Source of the DNA: an uncultured Clostridia bacterium
Lineage (GTDB): Bacteria > Bacillota > Clostridia > UBA1381
Reading direction: 5' to 3'
DNA: 48,547 bases
Assembly: GCA_934489015.1 (NCBI GenBank)
Contig: CAKSSN010000018.1
Location: 1-48,547 of the forward strand
Both the position numbers and the translations under genes were made by a program. Below are positions 41,674 through 48,547 of the stretch, in pieces (positions within the stretch are counted from its first letter, which is position 1; each line of letters begins with the position of its first letter). Under the pieces are notes generated by a model that was given only the letters and a program-made list of their open reading frames with translations, searched no databases and was not told the origin of the DNA.

Positions 41674-41862
41674 TCAAACGGCACGAACAACTTTTCCCGA
41701 ACGCAGGCAGCGAGTACATACATTTATAGATTTTACAGAACCGTCAACTACTGCTTTAACCTTTCTTACATTGGGCTTCCATGCACGATTTGAACGTCTG
41801 TGGGAGTGGCTCATCTTAATACCGAAGGTAACGCCCTTTCCACAAATATCACATTTAGCCAT
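41674..41862 (-). CDS. rpmB: 50S ribosomal protein L28
   Basis: A 62-residue basic ribosomal protein: MAKCDICGKGVTFGIKMSHSH, RRSNRAWKPNVRKVK and CTRCLRSGKV. The four cysteines (two CxxC pairs) mark the zinc-binding form. GGAGG precedes the ATG. Own promoter and terminator. Confidence 0.98.
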   Translation of the reverse strand: MAKCDICGKGVTFGIKMSHSHRRSNRAWKPNVRKVKAVVDGSVKSINVCTRCLRSGKVVRAV

Positions 41863-41905
41863 TTATTACACCTCCAAAAGATAAAGTTTATATAATACAA
41901 AAAAT

Positions 41906-41934
41906 ATTGTAACATAAAAAGATGAAAATTGCAA
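41906..41934 (-). promoter_or_regulatory. Promoter of rpmB
   Basis: TTGCAA (41934-41929), 17 bp, TACAAT (41911-41906) on the minus strand, about 45 bases before the rpmB ATG. It lies inside direct repeat copy A. Confidence 0.65.
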
Positions 41935-42042
41935 GGGTTTTGAGAAAAAAAATTTATTTTTCAGTAATTTGTGCAAAAAAACATTGATTTGCACATATAA
42001 TTTAAACAATCGCAAAAAAAATCTATATATTTTTCTTTAAAA
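41906..42042 (+). repeat. 137-bp direct repeat, copy A
   Basis: An AT-rich segment matched by 44496-44632 in the same orientation and with equal length, agreeing at roughly four of five bases. Shared landmarks are TAACATAAA, GCAAGGG, GCAAAAAAACATTGATTTGC, ACATATAATTT and TCTATATATTTTTCTTTAAA. Within it TGTGCAAA-N10-TTTGCACA forms a perfect dyad (41969-41994 region). The pair brackets the relE remnant, MATE and DeoR genes. Confidence 0.85.
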
Positions 42043-42063
42043 TTTTTTCACGGCTGTAAAATT

Positions 42064-42201
42064 TTAATCGTAAATTTCGCGTCTGTGTCCGACAGTCAAA
42101 ACAAGAATTATAATTTTATTATCGTCAATTTCCGCAAGCAATCGACAGTACCCCACGCGATAACGCCACTGACCGCTTCAGTCTGCTGTAAGACCTTTTC
42201 C
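42064..42201 (-). pseudogene. RelE-type toxin, C-terminal remnant
   Basis: The minus strand reads GKGLTAD, a TGA stop, then SGQWRYRVGYCRLLAEI and VLTVGHRREIYD before a normal TAA (42064-42066): the conserved C-terminal half of RelE-family mRNA interferases. The N-terminal half and the expected antitoxin gene are missing. Directly upstream, TTGACA (42237-42232), 17 bp, TACAAC and the palindrome TTGTA-T-TACAA (42210-42220) look like the operon's original promoter/operator, now joined to the toxin tail by an internal deletion. Confidence 0.8.
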
Positions 42202-42266
42202 GTAATATGTTGTATTACAAATTGTTGGATTTGTCAATAGTATTTACATAATTTCTAAAAATATTT

Positions 42267-43619
42267 TTATGCCTTTGAAGCGGCTCTTTTTATTTCGTCA
42301 GTTTTCCACACTCCCGAATAATACACCGCGAGGGAAAACAGGCATTCGGCTATCCATGAAATTACCCAGCCGATATAAACCCCGTTCATCTGATATGTAC
42401 GGACGGCAATGTATGTTGCGGCAATTCTTGAAACGGAGCCTATAAGTGTTGAAATTACAAGCAAATGCATAGCCGCAACGCCGCGATAGAAGCAGTGAAA
42501 CAGGTTATTTACCATGTTGAAGACTATAAAAGGCAGAAAATATCTTACAAAGGTGTTTGCCATTTTAAAGCCTGCCTCCGCGCCGCTCGATGACAGAAAT
42601 ATTTTGCAGCACGCTTCGCTGTTTGCAACGCTTAAAATCAAAACTGGAAGCACGAAAACAACGCCCTGCAAAAATCCGACTCCGAGTCCGTGCTGTATAT
42701 TTTCGTATTTTTGCGCACCTATGCTTTGGGCTGTGTAGTTTGTTACGGTTTTTGCGGAGTTTTGATAAAGGTTGGCGTTTATGTCGTAAATTTTCAGGCA
42801 TATGACGTATGCTGCCGAAGCGGCGCTGCCTATCCCGTTTATAAGCGGAGAAATTACAAGCGATGAAAAATACATAATCGTCTGCTGAAGCATAACCGGT
42901 ACGGAATATATAAGCGACGATTTTATCGGTTTTAATGTATATTCGACCTTGTATTTGTCAACACCCATTTTTTTGAAGCATTTTTTTACCTCATATACAT
43001 AAAATAAATCGGCAATCAGAGCCGAAATAACCGTTGAGGCCGCAATGCCGCCGACTCCGAGCGACAGGACCTTTACGGCAAACAGATTTCCGCCGATATG
43101 CAAGGCCGTTGAAAGAACGGATATGAAAAGCGGAAATGAGCTGTTGCCGAATGCGTTCATTATATATACTCCCGTATTATTCATAAGAAGAAACGCCGCG
43201 CCGAGCATATATATTATGAAGTAAACGGACGCCTTATCCCTTATTGACGGATCTATTTCCAAAAGGTCGAAAATCGGATTTTTAAAGGCGATTATCAAAA
43301 GGCTTAAAAGAAAAATTGTAAATACCATGAGCAATATGTTTATGTATACGGTTTCTTTCAGCTTTTTGTATTCCTTTGCGCCGAACAGCCGCGCGGCATA
43401 AATCGAAAAGCCCGTGCCGTAGCCCCAGAAAACAGACGAGAAAAACTGTATGAATGCCGATGTTGCCCCTATTGCTCCGAGTCCGTCCGAGCTTAGTATT
43501 CTTCCGGCTATCATAGTGTCTATAATGCTGTATGCCTGAGATAAAAAGCCCGACGCAATAAGCGGAACGGCAAACAATAAAAATGTTTTATAAATGTTGC
43601 CTTTCGTTAAATCCTTCAT
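42267..43619 (-). CDS. MATE family efflux transporter
   Basis: A 450-residue protein with twelve hydrophobic segments. Start LTKGNIYKTFLLFAVPLIASGFLSQAYSIIDTMIAGRILSSDG-type motifs (LIASGFLSQAY, DTMIAGR) and VTNYTAQSIGAQKYENIQ are typical of MATE exporters of the DinF/NorM-like group. It probably exports cationic compounds in exchange for Na+ or H+; substrate unknown. It is divergent from the DeoR-type gene and shares its control region; both lie within the direct-repeat bracket. Confidence 0.92.
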   Translation of the reverse strand: MKDLTKGNIYKTFLLFAVPLIASGFLSQAYSIIDTMIAGRILSSDGLGAIGATSAFIQFFSSVFWGYGTGFSIYAARLFGAKEYKKLKETVYINILLMVFTIFLLSLLIIAFKNPIFDLLEIDPSIRDKASVYFIIYMLGAAFLLMNNTGVYIMNAFGNSSFPLFISVLSTALHIGGNLFAVKVLSLGVGGIAASTVISALIADLFYVYEVKKCFKKMGVDKYKVEYTLKPIKSSLIYSVPVMLQQTIMYFSSLVISPLINGIGSAASAAYVICLKIYDINANLYQNSAKTVTNYTAQSIGAQKYENIQHGLGVGFLQGVVFVLPVLILSVANSEACCKIFLSSSGAEAGFKMANTFVRYFLPFIVFNMVNNLFHCFYRGVAAMHLLVISTLIGSVSRIAATYIAVRTYQMNGVYIGWVISWIAECLFSLAVYYSGVWKTDEIKRAASKA

Positions 43620-43627
43620 GAAATCAC

Positions 43628-43685
43628 CTTGACAAATAAATAATATCGTGATAATATTATATATAACTTATCATGTTTTGTCAAG
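43628..43685. promoter_or_regulatory. Overlapping divergent promoters of the MATE and DeoR genes
   Basis: Leftward: TTGACA (43684-43679), 17 bp, TATAAT (43661-43656), full consensus. Rightward: TTGACA (43629-43634), 17 bp, TAATAT (43652-43657). The -35 boxes are embedded in the inverted arms CTTGACAAA (43628-43636) and TTTGTCAAG (43677-43685), so each promoter overlaps the other. An inner TGATAA/TTATCA dyad (43649-43673) is a candidate operator. Confidence 0.7.
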
Positions 43686-43738
43686 CATGGGCGGAAAGAA
43701 TGAAATTTTCTCAACTTTTATCAAAGGAGGCGGAGTGT

Positions 43739-44488
43739 GTGTATCCTAAGGAGAGAATAGACAGCATAATGGATATACTTCACAAAAACGGATATGTAAC
43801 GGTTAAATATCTTATAGAGGCTCTGCATTACAGCAACGCGACAATAAACCGTGATCTTAAAATAATGGAAAACCTTAATCTTGTAAGCCGCAGCTACGGC
43901 GGTGTTGAGCTTGTTGAAAGCAGAAACATACCTGTTGAATTCAGATACCACAAAATGAAAGCCACAAAAAGAAGACTTACAAAATGCGCTGCCGATTTGA
44001 TAGATGACGGCGACACGATTTTTATCGGCGGCTCGACAACCTGCGAGGGAATAGGCTCTTTCATTACCGACAAGAAAAATATCACCGTTATCACAAATAA
44101 TATGACGCTTGTCGCAAAGCTTAGCGAACATGGCATACATACGATATGCAGCGGCGGATATTTAACGGAGTTCCCGAATATTCTCGGCGGCGACGACGCT
44201 GTAAAATGCGCCATGAAATACAAAACCGACAAAATGTTTTTCTCAACCGATATGTTCAGCGACAGCGGAAATATTGGGACGCGCTCGACAGTATATATCA
44301 GCTTGTATGAAGCGGCAATCAGAAATACCGATAAGCTGTTTTTCCTTGCGGATCACACAAAGCTGAATAATCCGGCAAAATATATAATTTCGGATTTTTC
44401 GGAGGTTTGCGGAGTTATAACGGACTGCACGTTTCCCGATGAGGTGAAAAATAAATACAGTGATACGGCTTTTTACGAAATTGTATAA
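43739..44488 (+). CDS. DeoR family transcriptional regulator
   Basis: A 249-residue regulator from GTG 43739, chosen because AAAGGAGG (43723-43730) sits 8 bases upstream and the protein then begins YPKERIDSIMDILHKNGYV like other DeoR proteins. The N-terminal helix-turn-helix is YLIEALHYSNATINRDLKIME, with the RSYGGVE wing. The rest is the DeoRC sugar-phosphate sensor domain (FIGGSTTCEGIG, ITVITNN, ADHTKLN). It probably represses itself or the adjacent MATE gene in response to a phosphorylated sugar; the ligand is unknown. Confidence 0.9.
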   Translation: MYPKERIDSIMDILHKNGYVTVKYLIEALHYSNATINRDLKIMENLNLVSRSYGGVELVESRNIPVEFRYHKMKATKRRLTKCAADLIDDGDTIFIGGSTTCEGIGSFITDKKNITVITNNMTLVAKLSEHGIHTICSGGYLTEFPNILGGDDAVKCAMKYKTDKMFFSTDMFSDSGNIGTRSTVYISLYEAAIRNTDKLFFLADHTKLNNPAKYIISDFSEVCGVITDCTFPDEVKNKYSDTAFYEIV

Positions 44489-44495
44489 AAAATTA

Positions 44496-44632
44496 ATTAT
44501 AACATAAATTGATGAAAAAAGCAAGGGATTTTGAAAAATAATTTGTTTTTCATTATTTTGCGCAAAAAAACATTGATTTGCACATATAATTTTAAAAAAG
44601 GCAAAAAAATTCTATATATTTTTCTTTAAAAA
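44496..44632 (+). repeat. 137-bp direct repeat, copy B
   Basis: Second copy of the repeat at 41906-42042. On its minus strand it keeps a promoter equivalent to that of rpmB: TTGCTT (44524-44519), 17 bp, TATAAT (44501-44496), but here it points into the 3' end of the DeoR gene. The promoter of hprK begins six bases past its right end. Confidence 0.85.
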
Positions 44633-44637
44633 CCTAT

Positions 44638-44665
44638 TTGAAAATTTGAAAATATATAGTATAAT
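44638..44665 (+). promoter_or_regulatory. Promoter of the hprK operon
   Basis: TTGAAA (44638-44643), 16 bp, TATAAT (44660-44665), about 70 bases before the hprK ATG. Confidence 0.7.
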
Positions 44666-44732
44666 ATAAGATAGGGATATATTATAATCAAATACGAAGA
44701 GATATATTGTAAACAGAAGGGAATTTAAAAGT

Positions 44733-45695
44733 ATGGCAAACAGTGAATTTAAAATCGCACTCAACAAAATTATAGAAGCCTTTCAGCTTGAAAAGGTTTT
44801 TGAGTCATCGGATATTGATAAAATTCTTATTTGCTCCTCAGACCTCAACAGACCGGGACTTCAGATGGTGGGCTTTTTCGACTATTTTGATGCCGCGCGG
44901 CTTCAGGTTTTAGGCAAGGTCGAATGTACGTATCTTGAGCAGTTTACAGGCGAAAAAAGAGCCGCTATGCTGGACAAGTTCTTTTCTCATGACTTCCCGG
45001 CAGTTATTATAACGCGCGGAATAAGAGCGTTTCCGGAGCTTATCGACGCTGCGGAGAGGTATAACAGAACGGTGCTCAGAACAGAAATGGAAACGTCTGC
45101 GTTCATGAGCGCGCTTATAAGCTATCTTAATGTTGAAATAGCACCAAGACGCACGCGTCACGGAGTTCTTGTTGAGGTATACGGCGAGGGTATACTCATA
45201 ATGGGCGAAAGCGGCGTAGGAAAGAGCGAAACGGCGATTGAGCTTGTAAAGCGCGGTCACAGACTCGTTGCCGATGACGCGGTTGAAATAAAGCGTGTGT
45301 CGGAAAAAACGCTTGTGGGAACATCTCCGGATGTTATACGCCACTTTGTTGAGCTGCGCGGAATTGGAATTGTTGACATAAAGGAAATTTTCGGTATGGG
45401 TGCTATTAAGAATACCGAGAGCATAGACCTTATTATACATCTTGAGCCGTGGGTTGAGGGAAAGCAGTATGACAGACTGGGCATGGTTGACGAATATACA
45501 AATATAATGGGAATAAATATTCCGTCAATTACAATTCCGGTTAAGCTCGGAAGAAATCTTGCCGTTATAGTCGAGGTTGCGGCTATGAACAACAGGCAGA
45601 AGAAGATGGGCTATAACGCCGCTGTTGAGCTTAACAACAGACTTATGCGCGAGATGGAGAAAAATCTTGCTATGGAGGACGGAAATATTGTTTGA
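44733..45695 (+). CDS. hprK: HPr kinase/phosphorylase
   Basis: A 320-residue bifunctional enzyme that phosphorylates HPr on Ser46 and removes the phosphate, controlling carbon catabolite repression. The P-loop GESGVGKS (158-165), catalytic His143 (TRHGVLVEVYG), DD at 181-182 and the HprK signature region LELRGIGIVDIKEIFG-like (ELRGIGIVDIKEIFGMG) are all present. It overlaps murB by 8 bases. Confidence 0.97.
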   Translation: MANSEFKIALNKIIEAFQLEKVFESSDIDKILICSSDLNRPGLQMVGFFDYFDAARLQVLGKVECTYLEQFTGEKRAAMLDKFFSHDFPAVIITRGIRAFPELIDAAERYNRTVLRTEMETSAFMSALISYLNVEIAPRRTRHGVLVEVYGEGILIMGESGVGKSETAIELVKRGHRLVADDAVEIKRVSEKTLVGTSPDVIRHFVELRGIGIVDIKEIFGMGAIKNTESIDLIIHLEPWVEGKQYDRLGMVDEYTNIMGINIPSITIPVKLGRNLAVIVEVAAMNNRQKKMGYNAAVELNNRLMREMEKNLAMEDGNIV

Positions 45696-46602
45696 TGAGG
45701 CTTTGAAAAAAAGTATATCGGAGCGTTTTGACGGCGCGCTGTTTGACGAGCCGATGAGCGCGCATACAACGTTTCGTGTGGGCGGCGCGTGCGAGTGCTA
45801 TATAAGTGCGGCAGAGAATAATATCTGCGATATAATCGGGTTTTGCAGGGAAAATAATATAGAATATACCATAATCGGTAACGGGTCAAATCTTCTATGC
45901 GCGGATGAGGGCGTTCGCGGCATGGTAATTAATATCGGCGGAAAAATGAACGGTATTTCAAATGAAGATACAATTGTTTCTGCGCAGGCAGGCAGCAGGC
46001 TTTCGGCGCTTGCGGCGTATGCGGCAAAAAGAGGGCTTGGCGGTCTTGAGTTTGCCGGAGGTATACCGGGAAATCTCGGCGGTGCACTTTATATGAATGC
46101 CGGAGCTTACGGCGGAGAAATGAAGAATGTTGTAAAAACCGTTACCTATCTTGAGGACGGCGAGATTTATACAAAAAGCATTGATGAGCTTGATTTCGGC
46201 TACAGGAAAACATATTTTACCGGAAAGCAATGCGTTATTTTGTCATGCACTATAGAATGTGTCAGAAAAAACGAGGCGGATATACGCGCCGAAATGGACG
46301 ACTATGCAAGCCGCAGACGAGATAAACAGCCTCTTGAATATCCGAGCGCAGGCAGCTTTTTTAAGCGGCCGGAGGGGCATTTTGCCGGAAAGCTTATACA
46401 GGACGCCGGGCTTCGCGGAGCAAGTGTCGGCGGAGCTGAGGTAAGCGAAAAGCACGCGGGTTTTATTATAAATACGGGCGGCGCAACTTGCCGCAATATT
46501 GTAAGTCTTGCAGAGCTTGTTATAAAAACGGTATATGATAAATTCGGCGTTCGTCTTCAACCGGAGGTCAGAACGCTCGGCTTTGAATTCAAAGGAGAAT
46601 AG
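45688..46602 (+). CDS. murB: UDP-N-acetylenolpyruvoylglucosamine reductase
   Basis: A 304-residue FAD enzyme making UDP-MurNAc. The start is taken as TTG 45688 because GGAGGA (45674-45679) lies 8 bases upstream; a longer frame would sit inside hprK. Motifs: HTTFRVGGACECY, GNGSNLLCADEGV, GIPGNLGGALYMNAGAYGG, the catalytic serine in PSAGSFFKRPEG and the final Glu of LQPEVRTLG. This is the type IIb pattern usual in Firmicutes. Confidence 0.95.
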   Translation: MFDEALKKSISERFDGALFDEPMSAHTTFRVGGACECYISAAENNICDIIGFCRENNIEYTIIGNGSNLLCADEGVRGMVINIGGKMNGISNEDTIVSAQAGSRLSALAAYAAKRGLGGLEFAGGIPGNLGGALYMNAGAYGGEMKNVVKTVTYLEDGEIYTKSIDELDFGYRKTYFTGKQCVILSCTIECVRKNEADIRAEMDDYASRRRDKQPLEYPSAGSFFKRPEGHFAGKLIQDAGLRGASVGGAEVSEKHAGFIINTGGATCRNIVSLAELVIKTVYDKFGVRLQPEVRTLGFEFKGE

Positions 46603-46671
46603 CTTTTATCTTTGGATAAGAGAATTTCAATACTATTTATGCCGTCATAGGACGGCAGAACGGAGATTATT

Positions 46672-47526
46672 ATGCATTTGATTGTTGTAACGGGTATGTC
46701 GGGTGCCGGAAAGTCACAGGCGATAAGATTTTTTGAGGATATAGGCTTTTTCTGCATAGATAATATGCCGCCGGTGCTTATTCCGCGCCTTATTGAAATG
46801 TATAAATCAATAGGCGGAGAAAATGCAAATGTTGCGCTTGTAATAGACGTGCGCGTCGGCGAGATGATACGGCAGCTCGTTGAGCAGGTTAAGCTTATAA
46901 AGCAGGAGGGACACAGGTGCGAAATTCTGTACCTTGACGCAAATAACGCAACGCTTGTTAAAAGATATAAGGAAACGAGGAGAAACCATCCGCTTAATCT
47001 TGACGGCGGTCTTGTTGAAAGTATTTCGTATGAGCGCGGTATGCTCAAGGAGCTTCACGACTCGGCAGATGTTGTAATTGATACATCTGTTCTGAAGCTG
47101 CGCGATTTGTATGACAAACTTAAGGAAATTTATGCGTCCGATAATGCTTCGAGCATTTATATTCATGTTATGGCGTTCGGCTTTAAGTACGGAGCGCCGC
47201 TCGATGCAGACCTTGTTTTTGACGTTCGCTGCTTCCCAAATCCGTTTTATATAGAGGAGCTTAAAAGCAAAACCGGTAATGACAGAGCGGTGCGCGACTA
47301 TGTTATGCAGTTTGACGAGAGCAAGGCTTTTATGGAAAAGCTGACGGATATGATGAAATTTTTAATTCCGCTTTATATAGAAGAAGGAAAAACATCTCTT
47401 ACGGTTGCGATAGGCTGTACGGGCGGAAAGCACAGAAGCGTTACAATGACAAATTTGCTCGGCGAAAGACTGACCGCTATGGGCTATAATGCAAACTGCG
47501 TTTACAGAGATATAGGAAAGGAATAA
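46672..47526 (+). CDS. rapZ: RNase adapter protein RapZ (YvcJ-type)
   Basis: A 284-residue nucleotide-binding protein. Walker A is GMSGAGKS (8-15), followed by FFCIDNMPP; the C-terminal domain has FGFKYGAP-like (AFGFKYGAPLDADLVFDVR) and GCTGGKHRSV. In E. coli it controls amino-sugar supply through GlmS; in Firmicutes the role is less clear. Located between murB and whiA as in many Gram-positives. Confidence 0.96.
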   Translation: MHLIVVTGMSGAGKSQAIRFFEDIGFFCIDNMPPVLIPRLIEMYKSIGGENANVALVIDVRVGEMIRQLVEQVKLIKQEGHRCEILYLDANNATLVKRYKETRRNHPLNLDGGLVESISYERGMLKELHDSADVVIDTSVLKLRDLYDKLKEIYASDNASSIYIHVMAFGFKYGAPLDADLVFDVRCFPNPFYIEELKSKTGNDRAVRDYVMQFDESKAFMEKLTDMMKFLIPLYIEEGKTSLTVAIGCTGGKHRSVTMTNLLGERLTAMGYNANCVYRDIGKE

Positions 47527-47567
47527 CGGATTTTTCTTTTAAAAAACTTATTCGGGGGGGCGATTTT

Positions 47568-48455
47568 TTGTCGTTTTCGTGGGATATAAAAAAGAAGCTT
47601 TGTACGGTAAAAACCGACTGCCCTTATTGCAGAAGAAGTGAGCTTGCCGGGATTATAGGGTTTTCGGGAGATTTTTCACAAAGCCGTCTTAAGCTCATGA
47701 CGGGTCATGAGCTGCTTGCAAAAAGAATATGTGAAGATTTTAAGGAGTGTATCGGCTACGAGCCGGAAATTACGGGTGACAAATCAAAGAGAATACTTAT
47801 AGAAAATGAGGCAGTGCTTGAAAATCTGCGTTCCTGCCTGTTTATTGACGATGAACAGAGCGAAAAGGAATTTGAAAGTGAAATACTGGGTCTTGACTGT
47901 TGCTGCGCTTCATATATAAGGGGCGCTTTTTTGAGCGGTGGGTGCGTGCTTGATCCGGAGAGTGCATATCATCTGGAGTTTGATACAAAATATAAAAAGA
48001 GTGCCGGAAGGCTTATAAAGCTGCTTGAAAAAAAGGATTATCCGGTTAAGCAGACGGACAGGAAAAATCATTGTCTTGTTTATGTAAAGGGATATGAATA
48101 TATAGCCGAAATACTCGGAATTATGGGCGCGGACAGCGGTGCGCTTACGCTTTATTCCGTTCAGGTTGAAAAGGAAATGCGAAACAGCATAAACAGGCAG
48201 GTAAACTGCGATACCGCCAATGCAAAAAAGCTTGCAAAGGCTTCTGCAAAGCAGCTTGCCGCAATCAGAATAATAAGAGAGAAAAATATGTTTTCATCGC
48301 TTCCGGACGGGCTTAAGGAGCTTGCGGAGCTCAGGGAGAAAAATCCCGATGAAAGTCTTGCCGCGCTCGGCGATATGCTCAGTGTTCCGATAGGAAAGTC
48401 GGGGGTAAACCATCGCATGAATAAACTTCTCAGCTTTGCTTTTGGCGCCGATTGA
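47568..48455 (+). CDS. whiA: WhiA, DNA-binding protein with homing-endonuclease-like fold
   Basis: A 295-residue protein from TTG 47568 (MSFSWDIKKKLC), with a G-rich site upstream. The LAGLIDADG-like N-terminal part has CCASYIRGAFLSGGCVLDPESAYHLEF-type motifs (YIRGAFLSGG, PESAYHLEF); the C-terminal helix-turn-helix is SLAALGDMLSVPIGKSGVNHRM. WhiA is a conserved Gram-positive regulator of division/sporulation genes. The yvcK gene that often separates rapZ and whiA is absent. The last six coding bases form part of the structured element at 48450-48540. Confidence 0.96.
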   Translation: MSFSWDIKKKLCTVKTDCPYCRRSELAGIIGFSGDFSQSRLKLMTGHELLAKRICEDFKECIGYEPEITGDKSKRILIENEAVLENLRSCLFIDDEQSEKEFESEILGLDCCCASYIRGAFLSGGCVLDPESAYHLEFDTKYKKSAGRLIKLLEKKDYPVKQTDRKNHCLVYVKGYEYIAEILGIMGADSGALTLYSVQVEKEMRNSINRQVNCDTANAKKLAKASAKQLAAIRIIREKNMFSSLPDGLKELAELREKNPDESLAALGDMLSVPIGKSGVNHRMNKLLSFAFGAD

Positions 48456-48540
48456 ACGGACCTCACCGCTCGGCGTACACACGTACGCCGTCGGGCAAGG
48501 CAAAAACAAGACGCTTGTTTTAGCTTCGGTCAGTCCAATC
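48450..48540 (-). repeat. Structured dispersed element, copy 2
   Basis: In minus-strand order: P1 GATTGGACTGACC (48540-48528) with GGTCCGTTCAATC (48462-48450), 13 positions with one mismatch and one G-U; linker GA; P2 with AAAACAAG/CTTGTTTT (48521-48514 with 48510-48503) extended by further pairs; core TGCCCGA (48497-48491); P3 GGCGTAC-GTGT-GTACGCC (48489-48472); GAG-C-GGTGA. Same architecture as 20890-20979. It begins at the whiA stop codon, so it may also shape the 3' end of that mRNA. Confidence 0.65.
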
Positions 48541-48547
48541 CGCATCC

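Noticed and set aside
43673..43738. 22-residue upstream extension of the DeoR protein
   Set aside because: The AAAGGAGG at 43723-43730 correctly spaced before GTG 43739 and the usual DeoR N-terminus fit the shorter start; the longer one starts inside the promoter repeat.
41906..44632. CRISPR array or composite transposon interpretation of the two direct repeats
   Set aside because: Only two long repeats 2.6 kb apart, with no transposase between or beside them and no terminal inverted repeats; a duplicated intergenic region fits better.
45625..45687. 21-residue upstream extension of MurB
   Set aside because: It would overlap hprK by 71 bases with no ribosome site; TTG 45688 has GGAGGA at 8 bases.

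Overview
The window looks like a chromosomal segment of a spore-forming Clostridia (Firmicutes) bacterium with moderately AT-rich DNA. The signs are an uninterrupted sporulation sigma factor (sigK-type), a clostridial glgB-glgC-glgD glycogen set, the Gram-positive hprK-murB-rapZ-whiA cluster, a PrsA-like foldase, SLH-domain surface protein, TTG/GTG starts with strong AGGAGG sites, and compact sigma-A promoters with 17-bp spacers. No rRNA, tRNA or CRISPR array was seen. Both window ends are arbitrary cuts: a leftward promoter at 24-52 points at a gene beyond base 1.

Layout. (1) 1-2.5 kb: an AraC-type regulator divergent from a GH172 (DUF2961) carbohydrate-active enzyme, then an IS256-type transposase relic. 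(2) 2.6-13.2 kb, leftward: a PpiC/copper-amine-oxidase-N foldase, DJ-1 protein, 5-formyl-THF cyclo-ligase, CPBP protease, TatD nuclease and its partner radical-SAM protein, Lgt, then a c-di-GMP phosphorelay (REC-HD-GYP-GGDEF regulator, Hpt protein, and a hybrid histidine kinase broken by frameshifts). (3) 13.4-27.3 kb, rightward: sigK, an SDR reductase, glgBCD, a polar amino-acid ABC transporter whose binding-protein and permease genes are separated by an elaborately folded spacer, a TrpR/YerC-like regulator, a large membrane protein, an aldose epimerase and glyA. (4) 27.5-41.9 kb, leftward: an ammonium transporter fused to a PII protein, GTP-type PEP carboxykinase, a secreted beta-helix protein followed at once by a 54-residue peptide gene, an SLH/YcdB-like protein, then an M24 peptidase-radA-rlmH-walJ-like-murA series and rpmB. 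(5) 41.9-44.6 kb: an accessory cassette (dead relE toxin, MATE exporter, divergent DeoR regulator) bracketed by two 137-bp direct repeats. (6) 44.7-48.5 kb, rightward: hprK, murB, rapZ, whiA.

The genes connect carbon storage and flux (GlgBCD, HprK, RapZ, PEPCK, DeoR), nitrogen entry (Amt-PII, amino-acid ABC transporter, GlyA), cell-wall precursor synthesis (MurA, MurB) and envelope maturation (Lgt, PrsA-like, SLH protein).

The most unusual signals are non-coding. A structured element occurs twice in opposite orientation (20890-20979 and 48450-48540): a 35-nt core is almost identical in both copies, while two of its helices have different sequences but remain paired, a compensatory pattern suggesting selection on RNA structure. 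The second notable signal is the direct repeat around the MATE/DeoR cassette, which appears to have duplicated the rpmB promoter region. All family assignments come from reading motifs in the sequence; no database search was possible.
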